From: PALSA-1006 sp963733265
GTDB lineage: Bacteria; Pseudomonadota; Gammaproteobacteria; Burkholderiales; Gallionellaceae
Reading direction: 5' to 3'
Assembly (NCBI GenBank): GCA_963733265.1
Contig: CAVTCF010000001.1
Location: forward strand, 558,001 to 622,000
DNA length: 64,000 nucleotides
Shown: piece after piece, positions 54,909 through 62,577 of the stretch
Position numbering within the stretch: position 1 is the first letter of the stretch
How the letters are laid out: each line of letters opens with the position of its first letter
Program-made: the position numbers and the translations under genes
Notes under the pieces: model-generated
Told to the model about the DNA's origin: nothing
Seen by the model: only the letters and a program-made list of their open reading frames with translations
Databases searched by the model: none

Positions 54909-54910
54909 GG

Positions 54911-54971
54911 ACTTGGATTTCAGACACCGAATCAAGTATTCTTTAAGTCAGGCGTTGCGCTTCATATTTGA
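54911..54971 (+). CDS. IS30 transposase, 3' exon
   Basis: The last 20 residues (LGFQTPNQVFFKSGVALHI and stop), identical to copy 1. It is only read in frame after intron splicing. Confidence 0.88.
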
Positions 54972-55077
54972 ACCCGCGCACTGATGAAAGATGTTGTTCA
55001 GCAGGTATCACTCTCGAAGAGCAGATCATGCGTCCTATCAAGACCCTCGCGCTACGCAAGTCTGATGGCCGCTTGGA

Positions 55078-55603
55078 GTTAGAAGTGTGATCTCGAAAAT
55101 TGAGAAACCGGACTCTCCTGTAGGCTTGTTATACGCATTTTTACCCCCCCCAGCGTCGGCTTTGGCCGATTATGTAGAACGCTTGATTATGGAGAATGGC
55201 AGCAGTGAGTTTTCGCGGAAGCCAAGCACCAAGAGACTTCCCCGAAGAAATTGATTGTGCGAAGTCGACATAATTTCTGGAGCTAGGCAACTGCCTGTAA
55301 AAGCAAAATCGGTCATAGATTTCCAGTGATACCGCACAAAGACTAGTAGTGCAGCGATGACGTTCATCTCAGTGTCACCTCGACAACAACTTCCTACCTT
55401 TGGTCGATTGCGGATTATGTATACCGTTGCATTAAAGTCTTCCGCACTAGCCAAGGTTTTAGGGTGGGCGCAGAGCATTGAGTCCGCATAATCAAGCGTT
55501 CTACATAATCGGCCAAAGCGGTCGCTGAAGATTTTTTGAAAAGGGAGCTGAACTACCCTATGAGGGAGTCCGCTTTCTCAACTGTCGAGCTCACCCTCCT
55601 AAC
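55078..55603. mobile_element. Putative non-autonomous element with about 115-bp terminal inverted repeats
   Basis: The left end (55078-55191) and right end (55487-55603) are imperfect inverted copies. Their inner 32 bases (55160-55191 and 55487-55518) are a perfect inverted match containing CCGATTATGTAGAACGC. The outer part begins GTTAG(A/G)AG and carries the block TTGAGAAA(C/G)CGGACTC. The 295-base interior has no credible gene. Repeats of GATTATG(T/G)A occur inside the ends and once more at 55413. Size, structure and lack of coding capacity resemble a MITE or a site-specific recombinase substrate. No target duplication was found. Confidence 0.55.
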
Positions 55604-56062
55604 CCATTGCGGCCGTAGCTAATCTCGGACTCGTTGCCCGATAACGGACGCCCATTAGTCGGCCGGTAGTCAAGTGCAAAATATAACCATCGCAATCTAG
55701 TTGCGCTACTACGAAGCATAAAGCCATGCCACCTTGCTTTTTGCAAACTTAACCGCACCCGTTTTCTCATTCAATTGGTTGCGAAGAGAATCGCACCAGA
55801 CACCCATCGAGATCAAGCTTATCGTAATGCTTTACGAAAGCCCTGACGGCTTTTGCCGTCCCAGAGAAACTTTGGTGCCAAGACGTGTCCAATTGGTTGT
55901 TACATTCAACGTGGCTGTCATTATTTCGACTCCAGTCCTTAAGTGGCTCACGGCTTGGGCGATTCAGTGTTGCACAAAACAGATGGCACAAAGGCGTTGT
56001 CCAATCATTCGAAGTGGTTTGACTCCAGTCCGTTAACCTGGCTCAACGCCTTTGGCCAAACT
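55604..56062. other. Non-coding tail of the IS110-family element with repeats
   Basis: About 460 bases with no supported gene. GACTCCAGTCC followed by a TTAA box and a TGGCTCA end occurs twice (55928-55948 and 56021-56043). An 11-bp perfect inverted repeat (CAAAGGCGTTG 55989-55999, CAACGCCTTTG 56044-56054) encloses the second copy. On the minus strand this is the sequence directly after the transposase stop, so it could be transcribed from the element. Confidence 0.4.
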
Positions 56063-57079
56063 CTAAACAAAACATCTTTTTACGTCGAACGGTTGTTGGT
56101 CTCGCAAGATGTAATAACTTGCGCGAGCCAACTTGTGCGCAACTGACTTGAGCGCCACGATCCGATTGGTCCGATTCTTCTTGCGCTCATAAAAGCGCTT
56201 GGCCTCCGGGCAATAGCGTAACGCAAAGTTCGCCGCTTCCATGAATGCCCAGGCTAGATATCTATTACCGTTCTTGGTATTGCCTGATCCTTTCTTTTTG
56301 CCATTACTTTCGCGTAGACTGTCAACACAGCGGCAGTAAGAACTGAAGTTTCCGACATCCGCAAACCGTGACACGGGGCCAGCTTCAAGCATGATCGTCG
56401 TGGCCAGTACTTGACCTATTCCGGGAATCGTTTTGATGAGTCGGTATCCCGGTTGCAGTTTCACCTCCGATTCCAATCGTTCCTCCAGTATCTTGATCTG
56501 CTGCTGCAGTGCCTGGCAGATTATTCGGTTGGACTCCATCGCCAAAGTTACATCGGGCACAAAACCAAATGCTGCAACTGTTTCGGTTGTCATCGTCTTG
56601 ACCTTCTCGCCGCTCATTCGACCACCGGTTTCCCGTACCAGAATGCCCTCGATAGATAAAATCTGTGCCGTCCGGCAGCGCACCAGTTGCATCCTCTTTC
56701 GTGCAAGATCTCGTACTGCACGTAGCTCCCGTGGAAAAATATAGCCCTCAGGCAATAAGCCAAGGCGCAGCAGATGTGCAAGGTAGGCTGCGTCTGCGAA
56801 GTCTCCGCTAAACTTCAGCCCTTCGTATTTCTTGATCGCCGAAGGGTTCGCCAGATGCACCTGATACCCCGCATCCTGCAAGCCATCCACCAGCCAATAC
56901 CAGTTGTAGGTCGATTCAATCACCACACCAACGGTTTCCTCCTGGTATGGCGCAAGCGACGCCAGTATTTCATTCAGCTTGTTTGCCAGACGCTTTTGAA
57001 AAATGATGCGGTCTTCTTCGTCTGTTACAACCACCACGCTGTTGTTCGAATGCAGATCAATTCCGATATACTTCTTCAT
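56063..57079 (-). CDS. IS110-family transposase (DEDD recombinase)
   Basis: 338 residues. An N-terminal RuvC-like DEDD domain (IGIDLHSNNSVVVV; VVIESTYNWYWLVDGL; KFSGDFADAAYLAHLL) is followed by a central coiled region and the C-terminal Transposase_20 domain (IKTIPGIGQVLATTIMLEAG; the serine-containing GKKKGSGNTKNGNRYLAWAF). IS110 enzymes use an element-encoded bridge RNA to choose target and donor. An AAGGAGA site precedes the ATG. The full ends of the element were not fixed, because no second copy exists here and the family lacks terminal inverted repeats. About 150 non-coding bases precede the gene and about 460 follow it. Confidence 0.93.
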   Translation of the reverse strand: MKKYIGIDLHSNNSVVVVTDEEDRIIFQKRLANKLNEILASLAPYQEETVGVVIESTYNWYWLVDGLQDAGYQVHLANPSAIKKYEGLKFSGDFADAAYLAHLLRLGLLPEGYIFPRELRAVRDLARKRMQLVRCRTAQILSIEGILVRETGGRMSGEKVKTMTTETVAAFGFVPDVTLAMESNRIICQALQQQIKILEERLESEVKLQPGYRLIKTIPGIGQVLATTIMLEAGPVSRFADVGNFSSYCRCVDSLRESNGKKKGSGNTKNGNRYLAWAFMEAANFALRYCPEAKRFYERKKNRTNRIVALKSVAHKLARASYYILRDQQPFDVKRCFV

Positions 57080-57231
57080 GTCGGTCTCCTTGGGTTAGGT
57101 TTGGTTCGCACCTTAAACTTTACCCTTGCTGCAACTACGCAGCTAGGAGGCCGGCTACATGATTATCATTAAATAGGCACTCTTATTTCCGTTTCCAGAA
57201 AGTACCTGAAGATGTAATTCAGAGATGGAAA

Positions 57232-57645
57232 TTAGATGAACGGGTTAATGATGGTTAAAGCATTTTCAATTTTCTGCCCGTGTTTCATGTCCTCACTAAA
57301 CAAAGTTGCGCATCCAGCATCAAGAGCTGACGCAACGATCAGGCTATCCCAATAACTGAAAGAGTATGAGTCCCTAAGACTTGATGCCAGCAAGTGTTGA
57401 GATGCGTTTGAGTTAATGATTCTGCAATCTTGATACCAGCCCTTAATCAAGCTCCGAATTTGATTTTCCGGGATTTGCGTCTTTTTCTTCAAGTTACTGC
57501 AAATTTCACGAATCACCTGCGAGTTAATTACGGGAGAAGATAATTGAAGTAGAAAATCGATCGCCTTCTGATGTCTGTCGTCATCACTGCTTTGTATCAA
57601 AGAATATAGCCAAATGTTGGTATCAACAAATGCATTAGCGTGCAT
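57232..57645 (-). CDS. PIN-domain ribonuclease toxin (VapC-like)
   Basis: 137 residues. It starts MHANAFVDTNIWLYSLIQ (first acidic ligand), with the others in SQVIREICSNL, YSFSYWDSLIVASA and LFSEDM. PIN toxins of this type cut tRNA or rRNA. Its start overlaps the upstream antitoxin by 11 bases. No vapC symbol is given because the antitoxin is DUF2281, not VapB proper. Confidence 0.88.
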   Translation of the reverse strand: MHANAFVDTNIWLYSLIQSSDDDRHQKAIDFLLQLSSPVINSQVIREICSNLKKKTQIPENQIRSLIKGWYQDCRIINSNASQHLLASSLRDSYSFSYWDSLIVASALDAGCATLFSEDMKHGQKIENALTIINPFI

Positions 57646-57853
57646 TTGCTTCCTCGCGGCTCAAGGGGACAAAACCAGGCACTATTAAAGGGCTTTTCAT
57701 CATGTCCGCCAAAGATGAATTTGCCAGTGTTCTTTTGTCGTCAGGTTCTGCTTGATTGCGGGTAGCCAAAAATTCAACGAAGTCGAAAACCTCTGCCTGT
57801 TTTGTCTCAGGAAGAGTTTGTAGCCTTTTACCGATTAAGTCTGCATAGCTCAT
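57635..57853 (-). CDS. DUF2281 antitoxin of the PIN toxin pair
   Basis: 72 residues from MSYADLIGKRLQTLPETKQAEV; an earlier in-frame start at 57940 is unlikely. The core LPETKQAEVFDFVEFLATRN is the DUF2281 domain, found in small genes upstream of PIN toxins. It ends in PLIVPGFVPLSREEANAR, a likely toxin-neutralising tail. Confidence 0.85.
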   Translation of the reverse strand: MSYADLIGKRLQTLPETKQAEVFDFVEFLATRNQAEPDDKRTLANSSLADMMKSPLIVPGFVPLSREEANAR

Positions 57854-57976
57854 TTTTACTCCACTCAGTGGGATTAAACCTAGTACAAGTTGCATAAGTA
57901 TGACGCCCATAAACCTGATAAGCAAGACTTGAAATGACACCGCACCAAATTGCTTACCGAATACAAACGTTGAAGG

Positions 57977-58070
57977 GTTAGAAGGGTGAGCTCGATAATT
58001 GAGAAAGCGGACTCTGCCTTAGGCTAGTTCTTCACCTTTTCAAAAATTCTTCAGCGTCCGGTTTGGACGA
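57977..58070 (+). repeat. Solo third copy of the long terminal repeat
   Basis: Same sequence type as the ends of the element at 55078-55603, in the orientation of the left end, with the shared blocks GTTAGAAGGGTGAGCTCGA, TTGAGAAAGCGGACTC, and CTTTTCAAAAATTCTTCAGC. Similarity ends at about 58070 (TTTGGACGA), before the GATTATG part. No partner end is present on this side. The 330 bases between the antitoxin and hyfI otherwise hold no gene. Confidence 0.6.
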
Positions 58071-58184
58071 AGAGAAGCAACTCGTAGCAAACGGGACAAC
58101 AGTATTTAACATCTCGTTTGCAGTTCTTCATTTTATAAAATTAGTTACCACGAAGCGGCCATTTAAAAATGATTACTAGTACTT

Positions 58185-58706
58185 CTAGCTTGACGCTTTT
58201 CGGCTACCAACCGCAGTTAGTATCCCCTGCAAAATCGCAGTAGGGGTGGGGGGGCAGCCGGGCACGCTGACATCCACCGGAATCACATTGGCGATCTTGC
58301 CACAGCTCGCATAGTTCTCGCCAAAAATGCCACCGTCGCAGCCGCAGTCCCCTAAGGCGACAACCAGCTTGGGATCGGGTGTGGCATCGTAGGTGCGCTT
58401 GAGCGCAATCTCCATATGCCGCGACACGGGGCCGGTGACCAGCAGCATGTCGGCATGGCGCGGGCTGGCGACGAAATGTATGCCAAGCCCTTCAATGTTG
58501 TAATAGGCATTGTTAAGGCTGTGGATTTCCAGTTCGCAACCGTTGCAGGAACCGGCATCGACATGGCGGATTGCCAGCGCGTGTCCGACGTGTCGCAAAA
58601 TTTGTTCGTTGATCTGCCGGACTTCATTGCGCAAAGCATCATCCGGCTGCGGCGGGGCTTCGCTCTTGTTGCCGGTGCGGAAGATTTGTTTGATGATCTG
58701 TAGCAT
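58185..58706 (-). CDS. hyfI: NuoB/HyfI-like small subunit of a hydrogenase-4-type complex
   Basis: 173 residues, a complex-I NuoB / HycG / HyfI fold. The 4Fe-4S (N2-type) ligands are intact: SCNGCELEI, LGDCGCDGG and VPGCPPTP. It would sit at the junction of the peripheral and membrane arms. It is the last gene of the operon on this strand, two bases after the large subunit. Confidence 0.92.
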   Translation of the reverse strand: MLQIIKQIFRTGNKSEAPPQPDDALRNEVRQINEQILRHVGHALAIRHVDAGSCNGCELEIHSLNNAYYNIEGLGIHFVASPRHADMLLVTGPVSRHMEIALKRTYDATPDPKLVVALGDCGCDGGIFGENYASCGKIANVIPVDVSVPGCPPTPTAILQGILTAVGSRKASS

Positions 58707-58708
58707 GG

Positions 58709-60352
58709 CTATAAATCCACTCCGCTGTAACTCAGATTAAACGATTTGTTGATGAGCGGAAAGTCGGGCACGATGTTGTCGATGATGGCGTGTTCCAGCA
58801 CCGGCCAATTTTGCCATGAAGGGTCGTGCGGGTGCAGACGGTGTATGTGATTGTTCTCGCCTACATGTAGGGCCAGCACAATTTCTCCGCGCCAGCCCTC
58901 CACCCAACCTATACCAAGCGCGCCTTCTGCGGCATTGCCAAGTTCGGATAACAAGTCTCCTTCGGGGAGTTTTTCCAGCATTAGGCGAATTAGACGGATC
59001 GATTCAGTGATTTCCTCGAAGCGCATGAGCACTCGTGCTGCCACATCGCCGTTGCGGTGGGTGGCCATGTTTACATCAAGTTGATCGTAGGGCACGCAAG
59101 GGAACTGCGCGCGTGCATCCCACGCTTGCCCGCTGGCACGTCCGGCCAGACCGGTCAGTCCGAGTTGGGCTGCGAGATCGGAGGCAACGTGCCCTGTTGT
59201 CAGAAAGCGATCTTGCATGACGGCATGTTCGTCGTAAATTTCTTTCAATATGGCGACTTCATGTTTGATATGGTTCAGTGTTTCAGCAATGCGCAATAGT
59301 CCGGCGTTGTCGAGATCGCAGGTCACCCCTCCCGGCACGATGCGATCCATCAGATAGCGATGACCAAACAATGCGCCATTCATGCGCAGCAAATCTTCTT
59401 TGAGTATCCAAAACTGCGAAAATCCAAAAGACAATGCCACGTCGTTACCAAGATAGCCAAGGTCGCCGATATGATTGAGCAGGCGCTCAAGTTCGAGGAA
59501 CAGTGCGCGCAACCACAGTGCGCGCTCGGGCGGAGTCGTTCGGGTTACGCTTTCCACTGCCTGTGCATAAGCCCAAGCGTAGCCCACCGTGGTGTCGCCG
59601 GAGATGCGTCCGGCCAGTTTTGCACCCTGCTGCAGGGTCATTCCTTCGAAGCGTTTTTCGATGCCCTTGTGTTTGTAACCAAAGCGTTCTTCCAAGCGCA
59701 ACACGCGTTCACCGACAACGGAAAAACGGAAGTGTCCGGGTTCGATAATGCCCGCGTGCACCGGTCCGACAGCAATTTCATGAACACCTCTCCCGGTGAC
59801 TTCGACGAAGGGATAGTTATCTTCTTCAAGCGGGAAGCGAGTTGCAATATCGAACGATTTGCGCAACGGATGCACGTTGCCGGGCCATGCTGCATGACGC
59901 AGCCACTTGTGATGATTGTCGCCGTCAGTGGGGTGGATGCCCAGCATATCTGCCACACTGCGCTGCATGCGATTCGCCGCCGGGAATAACTCGCTTAGAT
60001 CGGGAAAGTCGGGCTTTTCTTGAGCTACCGGCAGGGTAAGTACCAGCATTCCTGTTGCGCATACCAGCGCGACGTGTAAAGCATATCCGGGATTTGAGAT
60101 TGAGGATTGAGGATTTGGGATTTGGGATTTAAAATCGGGAGTTGTACCCGGCTTGCTTCTGAATCCTGAATCCACAATCCCCGATCCTACATCCTGATTC
60201 CTGTCTTCTCCCCACAGTGCCACCAGCTTGCCACCGTCATGTTTCACCTGCTCGCATAATTCGTGCAGATCATGGGCGTTGACTATGCCATGCCATATCG
60301 GCATGGCTCCGGGAAGTTTGGGAAAGGTCGAGGTAAAGTCTTCGAGATGCAT
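58709..60352 (-). CDS. hyfG: HyfG-like large subunit (NuoC+NuoD fusion) without Ni-Fe ligands (Ehr type)
   Basis: About 547 residues from the ATG at 60352 (MHLEDFTSTFPKLPGAMPIW); an upstream in-frame start at 60424 overlaps the HEPN gene. An N-terminal NuoC-like 30-kDa domain and a C-terminal NuoD/large-subunit domain are fused, as in HyfG/HycE. Where [NiFe] enzymes have RxCGxC the protein reads RISGDTTVGY, and where they have DPCxxC near the C-terminus it reads FNLSYSGVD, so all four Ni-Fe cysteines are gone. It cannot be a hydrogenase in the usual sense and fits the energy-converting hydrogenase-related (Ehr) group. About residues 57-88 form an in-frame insertion in the NuoC domain made of heptanucleotide-repeat DNA (IPNPQSSISNP). 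Confidence 0.88.
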   Translation of the reverse strand: MHLEDFTSTFPKLPGAMPIWHGIVNAHDLHELCEQVKHDGGKLVALWGEDRNQDVGSGIVDSGFRSKPGTTPDFKSQIPNPQSSISNPGYALHVALVCATGMLVLTLPVAQEKPDFPDLSELFPAANRMQRSVADMLGIHPTDGDNHHKWLRHAAWPGNVHPLRKSFDIATRFPLEEDNYPFVEVTGRGVHEIAVGPVHAGIIEPGHFRFSVVGERVLRLEERFGYKHKGIEKRFEGMTLQQGAKLAGRISGDTTVGYAWAYAQAVESVTRTTPPERALWLRALFLELERLLNHIGDLGYLGNDVALSFGFSQFWILKEDLLRMNGALFGHRYLMDRIVPGGVTCDLDNAGLLRIAETLNHIKHEVAILKEIYDEHAVMQDRFLTTGHVASDLAAQLGLTGLAGRASGQAWDARAQFPCVPYDQLDVNMATHRNGDVAARVLMRFEEITESIRLIRLMLEKLPEGDLLSELGNAAEGALGIGWVEGWRGEIVLALHVGENNHIHRLHPHDPSWQNWPVLEHAIIDNIVPDFPLINKSFNLSYSGVDL

Positions 60353-60386
60353 GTTTTGTAACTCGCTTAATTTGCCGTGCTGTATC

Positions 60387-60779
60387 TTATGGCAATTTTG
60401 CCAAATTGTTATCTGCCCAAGCAAACACCCGTGAGGTGTACAAAATTGCTTGTTCTGGAGAGACTAGCGGTATTTGTTCGTCGTCATAACGAAACTCGAC
60501 GGCATAAGGTGTCAGGCGGCGCAACTCGTCTTCCTTTAGCGGAATATTGATTCCTGCATCCGCTAGCGTACCCGACAATTCCTCAAGGTCGTGCGTGCGG
60601 CGAAACTCTAGCCCATGCAGAAACATGACCACTTTCAACGCCTTTTCGACTGCCTGCTGGGCGTGGAAACACGCTACGGCAAAGTCCACCGTGGAGGAAG
60701 CCAGCAACGCGCGGAATGCAGCTTCGTCACGCCGGGCCAGACGCAGGTAGCGCTCGGCCTCTTCACGCTGCGGTGTCAT
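60387..60779 (-). CDS. HEPN-domain protein of an MNT-HEPN pair
   Basis: 130 residues from MTPQREEAERYLRLARRDEA; an upstream in-frame extension to 60878 is unlikely. HEPN features are STVDFAVACFHAQQAVEKAL and the FRRTHDLEELSGTL helix. HEPN proteins are often RNase toxins, usually neutralised by a partner nucleotidyltransferase. An AAGGAAAGG site precedes the ATG. The gene overlaps the MNT gene by 17 bases and sits 34 bases before hyfG. Confidence 0.88.
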   Translation of the reverse strand: MTPQREEAERYLRLARRDEAAFRALLASSTVDFAVACFHAQQAVEKALKVVMFLHGLEFRRTHDLEELSGTLADAGINIPLKEDELRRLTPYAVEFRYDDEQIPLVSPEQAILYTSRVFAWADNNLAKLP

Positions 60780-61098
60780 ATAACACCTTTCCTTCTTTTT
60801 TCGCCCAGTACGGAACCGTGCCCGGCACTTGGCTGCGGCGTTCGAACTCCGCTTCCGAATAAAGCAGCAAGTCCACACCCACGCCCATTCGCCCGATGGC
60901 TGCTTTCAGACGCAAATATTCCGCAGCCTTATCCGGTAATTCCCGTTCGATGACCATTAAATCAAGGTCTGAATCCTTGTCTGCGTCTCCACGTGCCTGC
61001 GAACCGAATAAAATCACCCGTGCAGGCGAAGCTATGTTGGCGACAATGCGATGCACTGCGGACTGCAATTTTTCCGGCGTCAACAAATTATTTGGCAC
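60763..61098 (-). CDS. MNT-type nucleotidyltransferase (antitoxin of the MNT-HEPN pair)
   Basis: 111 residues from the GTG at 61098, with a strong AAGGAG site upstream (the in-frame ATGs at 61128 and 61131 lack one). The polymerase-beta-like motif is ILFGSQARGDADKDSDLDLMV (GS-x-D-x-D). In known pairs such MNT enzymes AMPylate the HEPN toxin. The gene lies inside the Hyf-type operon, between hyfF and the HEPN gene. Confidence 0.88.
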   Translation of the reverse strand: MPNNLLTPEKLQSAVHRIVANIASPARVILFGSQARGDADKDSDLDLMVIERELPDKAAEYLRLKAAIGRMGVGVDLLLYSEAEFERRSQVPGTVPYWAKKEGKVLYDTAA

Positions 61099-61127
61099 AG
61101 TTGTTCTCCTTGTCCATGCATTATCCA

Positions 61128-62576
61128 TCATCCTATCAACGCCGTCGCCTGCCGATACCACTCGGCAAGGTAGGGTGGAATATACAAGCCCAGCAGTAAC
61201 ACCAACAAAAGATGAATGAACACAGGGATCAACGCGGGCGGGTGAGGTAAACGCTCACCGGTAGTTTCGCCGAATACCATCATCTGCACACGACCGAAGA
61301 TCGCGGCGAAGGCCACGCCCAATGCGGTGAGCAGAAAGGGCATGGTCCACGGGTAACTGTGCATGGCAGTGGTGAGGATCATGAATTCACTGGTGAACAC
61401 GCCAAACGGCGGCATGCCGAGAATCGCCAGCGTGCCCAGCGCCAAGCCCCAGCCGACTGTGGGGCTGGTCTTGATTAGGCCGCGAATACCATCCATCAAC
61501 TGAGTACCGGATTTTTGTGCAGCGTGGCCTACGGTGAAGAAAATGGCGGACTTGGTCAGGCTGTGTACGGTCATGTGCAACATTCCGGCGAAGGTGGCGA
61601 CCGGCCCGCCCATGCCGAAAGCAAAAGTCATCAGCCCCATGTGCTCAATGGAAGAATAGGCGAACATGCGCTTCACATCTTTTTGTCGCGACAGGAAAAA
61701 GGCTGCCATTACCACGCTGAGCAGGCCGAAGCCCATCATGAAATTGCCCGCAAAATGAGTACCGAGCGCACCATCCACCAGCACTTTGGAACGCACAACA
61801 GCGTACAGTGCGACATTCAGCAGCAGGCCGGAAAGCACCGCCGACACAGGCGTCGGGCCTTCGGCGTGGGCATCCGGCAACCAGTTGTGCAGTGGTGCCA
61901 ATCCAACCTTGGTGCCGTAGCCGACCAACAGAAACACGAACGCAAGGGACAGCACAGTCGGCTCAAGTTGAGTTTTAACCGCATTCAGGTGCGTCCATAG
62001 CAGTGCTGTCCCGCCCGCCCCGAGAATTTTTTCAGCCGCAAAATACAACAGGATGGTGCCGAACAGTGCCTGCGCCAGGCCAACACCGCACAGGATGAAA
62101 TATTTCCACGCCGCTTCGATGCTGGCAGGGGTCCGGTATAGCGACACCAGCAGCACCGTGGTGAGCGTGGCCGCTTCCATCGCCACCCACAGGATGCCCA
62201 TGTTGTTGGTAAGTAGTGCCAGCAGCATGGTGAAGCTGAACAACTGGTACATGCTGTAGTACAGACGCAGCATGTTGACGGTGAGTTTGCCGTGGTGTTG
62301 TTCGATGCGCATATAGGGGCGCGAAAACAGCGACGTGGTAAAACCAACGAACGCCGTCAGAGCAACCAGAAATACATTAAAGGCATCGACAAAAAATTGT
62401 TCATCCCAAACACTGAACGAGCCACTGGAGATCACGCGCACCGTAAGAACAATTGCTGCAAGAAAGGTGCAAAAACTCATCGCCGAATTAATTTCCGGCG
62501 CGTCCTTGCGGGTGCCGAGTAGCGCCAGCAAAATGCCGCCAAACAAGGGAATGCCCATTACACAGAAAATTTCCAC
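61128..62576 (-). CDS. hyfF: HyfF/NuoN-like antiporter subunit
   Basis: 482 residues with about 14 membrane segments, Mrp/complex-I antiporter fold. Conserved charged residues are seen in LWVAMEAATLTTVLLV (Glu), WKYFILCG (Lys) and PLHNWLPDAHAEGPTPVSA (the signature loop with His, Asp and Glu). It would translocate ions as part of the membrane arm. The stop is followed by the MNT gene. Confidence 0.92.
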   Translation of the reverse strand: MEIFCVMGIPLFGGILLALLGTRKDAPEINSAMSFCTFLAAIVLTVRVISSGSFSVWDEQFFVDAFNVFLVALTAFVGFTTSLFSRPYMRIEQHHGKLTVNMLRLYYSMYQLFSFTMLLALLTNNMGILWVAMEAATLTTVLLVSLYRTPASIEAAWKYFILCGVGLAQALFGTILLYFAAEKILGAGGTALLWTHLNAVKTQLEPTVLSLAFVFLLVGYGTKVGLAPLHNWLPDAHAEGPTPVSAVLSGLLLNVALYAVVRSKVLVDGALGTHFAGNFMMGFGLLSVVMAAFFLSRQKDVKRMFAYSSIEHMGLMTFAFGMGGPVATFAGMLHMTVHSLTKSAIFFTVGHAAQKSGTQLMDGIRGLIKTSPTVGWGLALGTLAILGMPPFGVFTSEFMILTTAMHSYPWTMPFLLTALGVAFAAIFGRVQMMVFGETTGERLPHPPALIPVFIHLLLVLLLGLYIPPYLAEWYRQATALIG

Positions 62577-62577
62577 G

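Larger units (their letters stand above)
52891..54910 (+). mobile_element. Group II intron inside the IS30 transposase gene
   Basis: Boundaries (plus or minus one base) come from direct comparison with the uninterrupted IS copy. The intron is in the sense orientation of the host gene. It carries about 640 bases of 5' structured RNA, a reverse transcriptase-maturase ORF, and a recognisable domain V and VI at the 3' end. The 5' end reads ATCGCGCTGGG or TCGCGCTGGG, not the canonical GUGYG, and the 3' end ...CTCGG(A) is not the usual AY. This is either an atypical class or a one- or two-base shift caused by ambiguous alignment. Confidence 0.9.
51913..54978 (+). mobile_element. IS30-family insertion sequence, copy 2, interrupted by a group II intron
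   Basis: The IS part is the same element as at 6661-7706, in opposite orientation. The outer ends match copy 1 base for base and are flanked by a 3-bp target duplication, CAC (51910-51912 and 54979-54981). The IS is split at 52890/54911 by about 2020 bp of group II intron. Without the insert it would be 1046 bp, the same as copy 1. Confidence 0.92.

Noticed and set aside
54980..55090. Possible disrupted gene end directly after IS30 copy 2 (...KTLALRKSDGRLELEV)
   Set aside because: Short frame with an in-frame stop just before the insertion site; no parent gene can be recognised on the other side of the IS.
55767..55991. 74-residue frame on the minus strand after the IS110 transposase
   Set aside because: No family resemblance, it covers the repeat-rich non-coding tail of the element and has no ribosome binding site.
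59360..59989. 209-residue open frame on the plus strand
   Set aside because: It is antisense to the well-supported hyfG gene, has no family features and no convincing start context.
58709..60424. Annotation of HyfG as a [NiFe]-hydrogenase large subunit
   Set aside because: Both cysteine pairs needed for the Ni-Fe site are replaced, so the name would be misleading.
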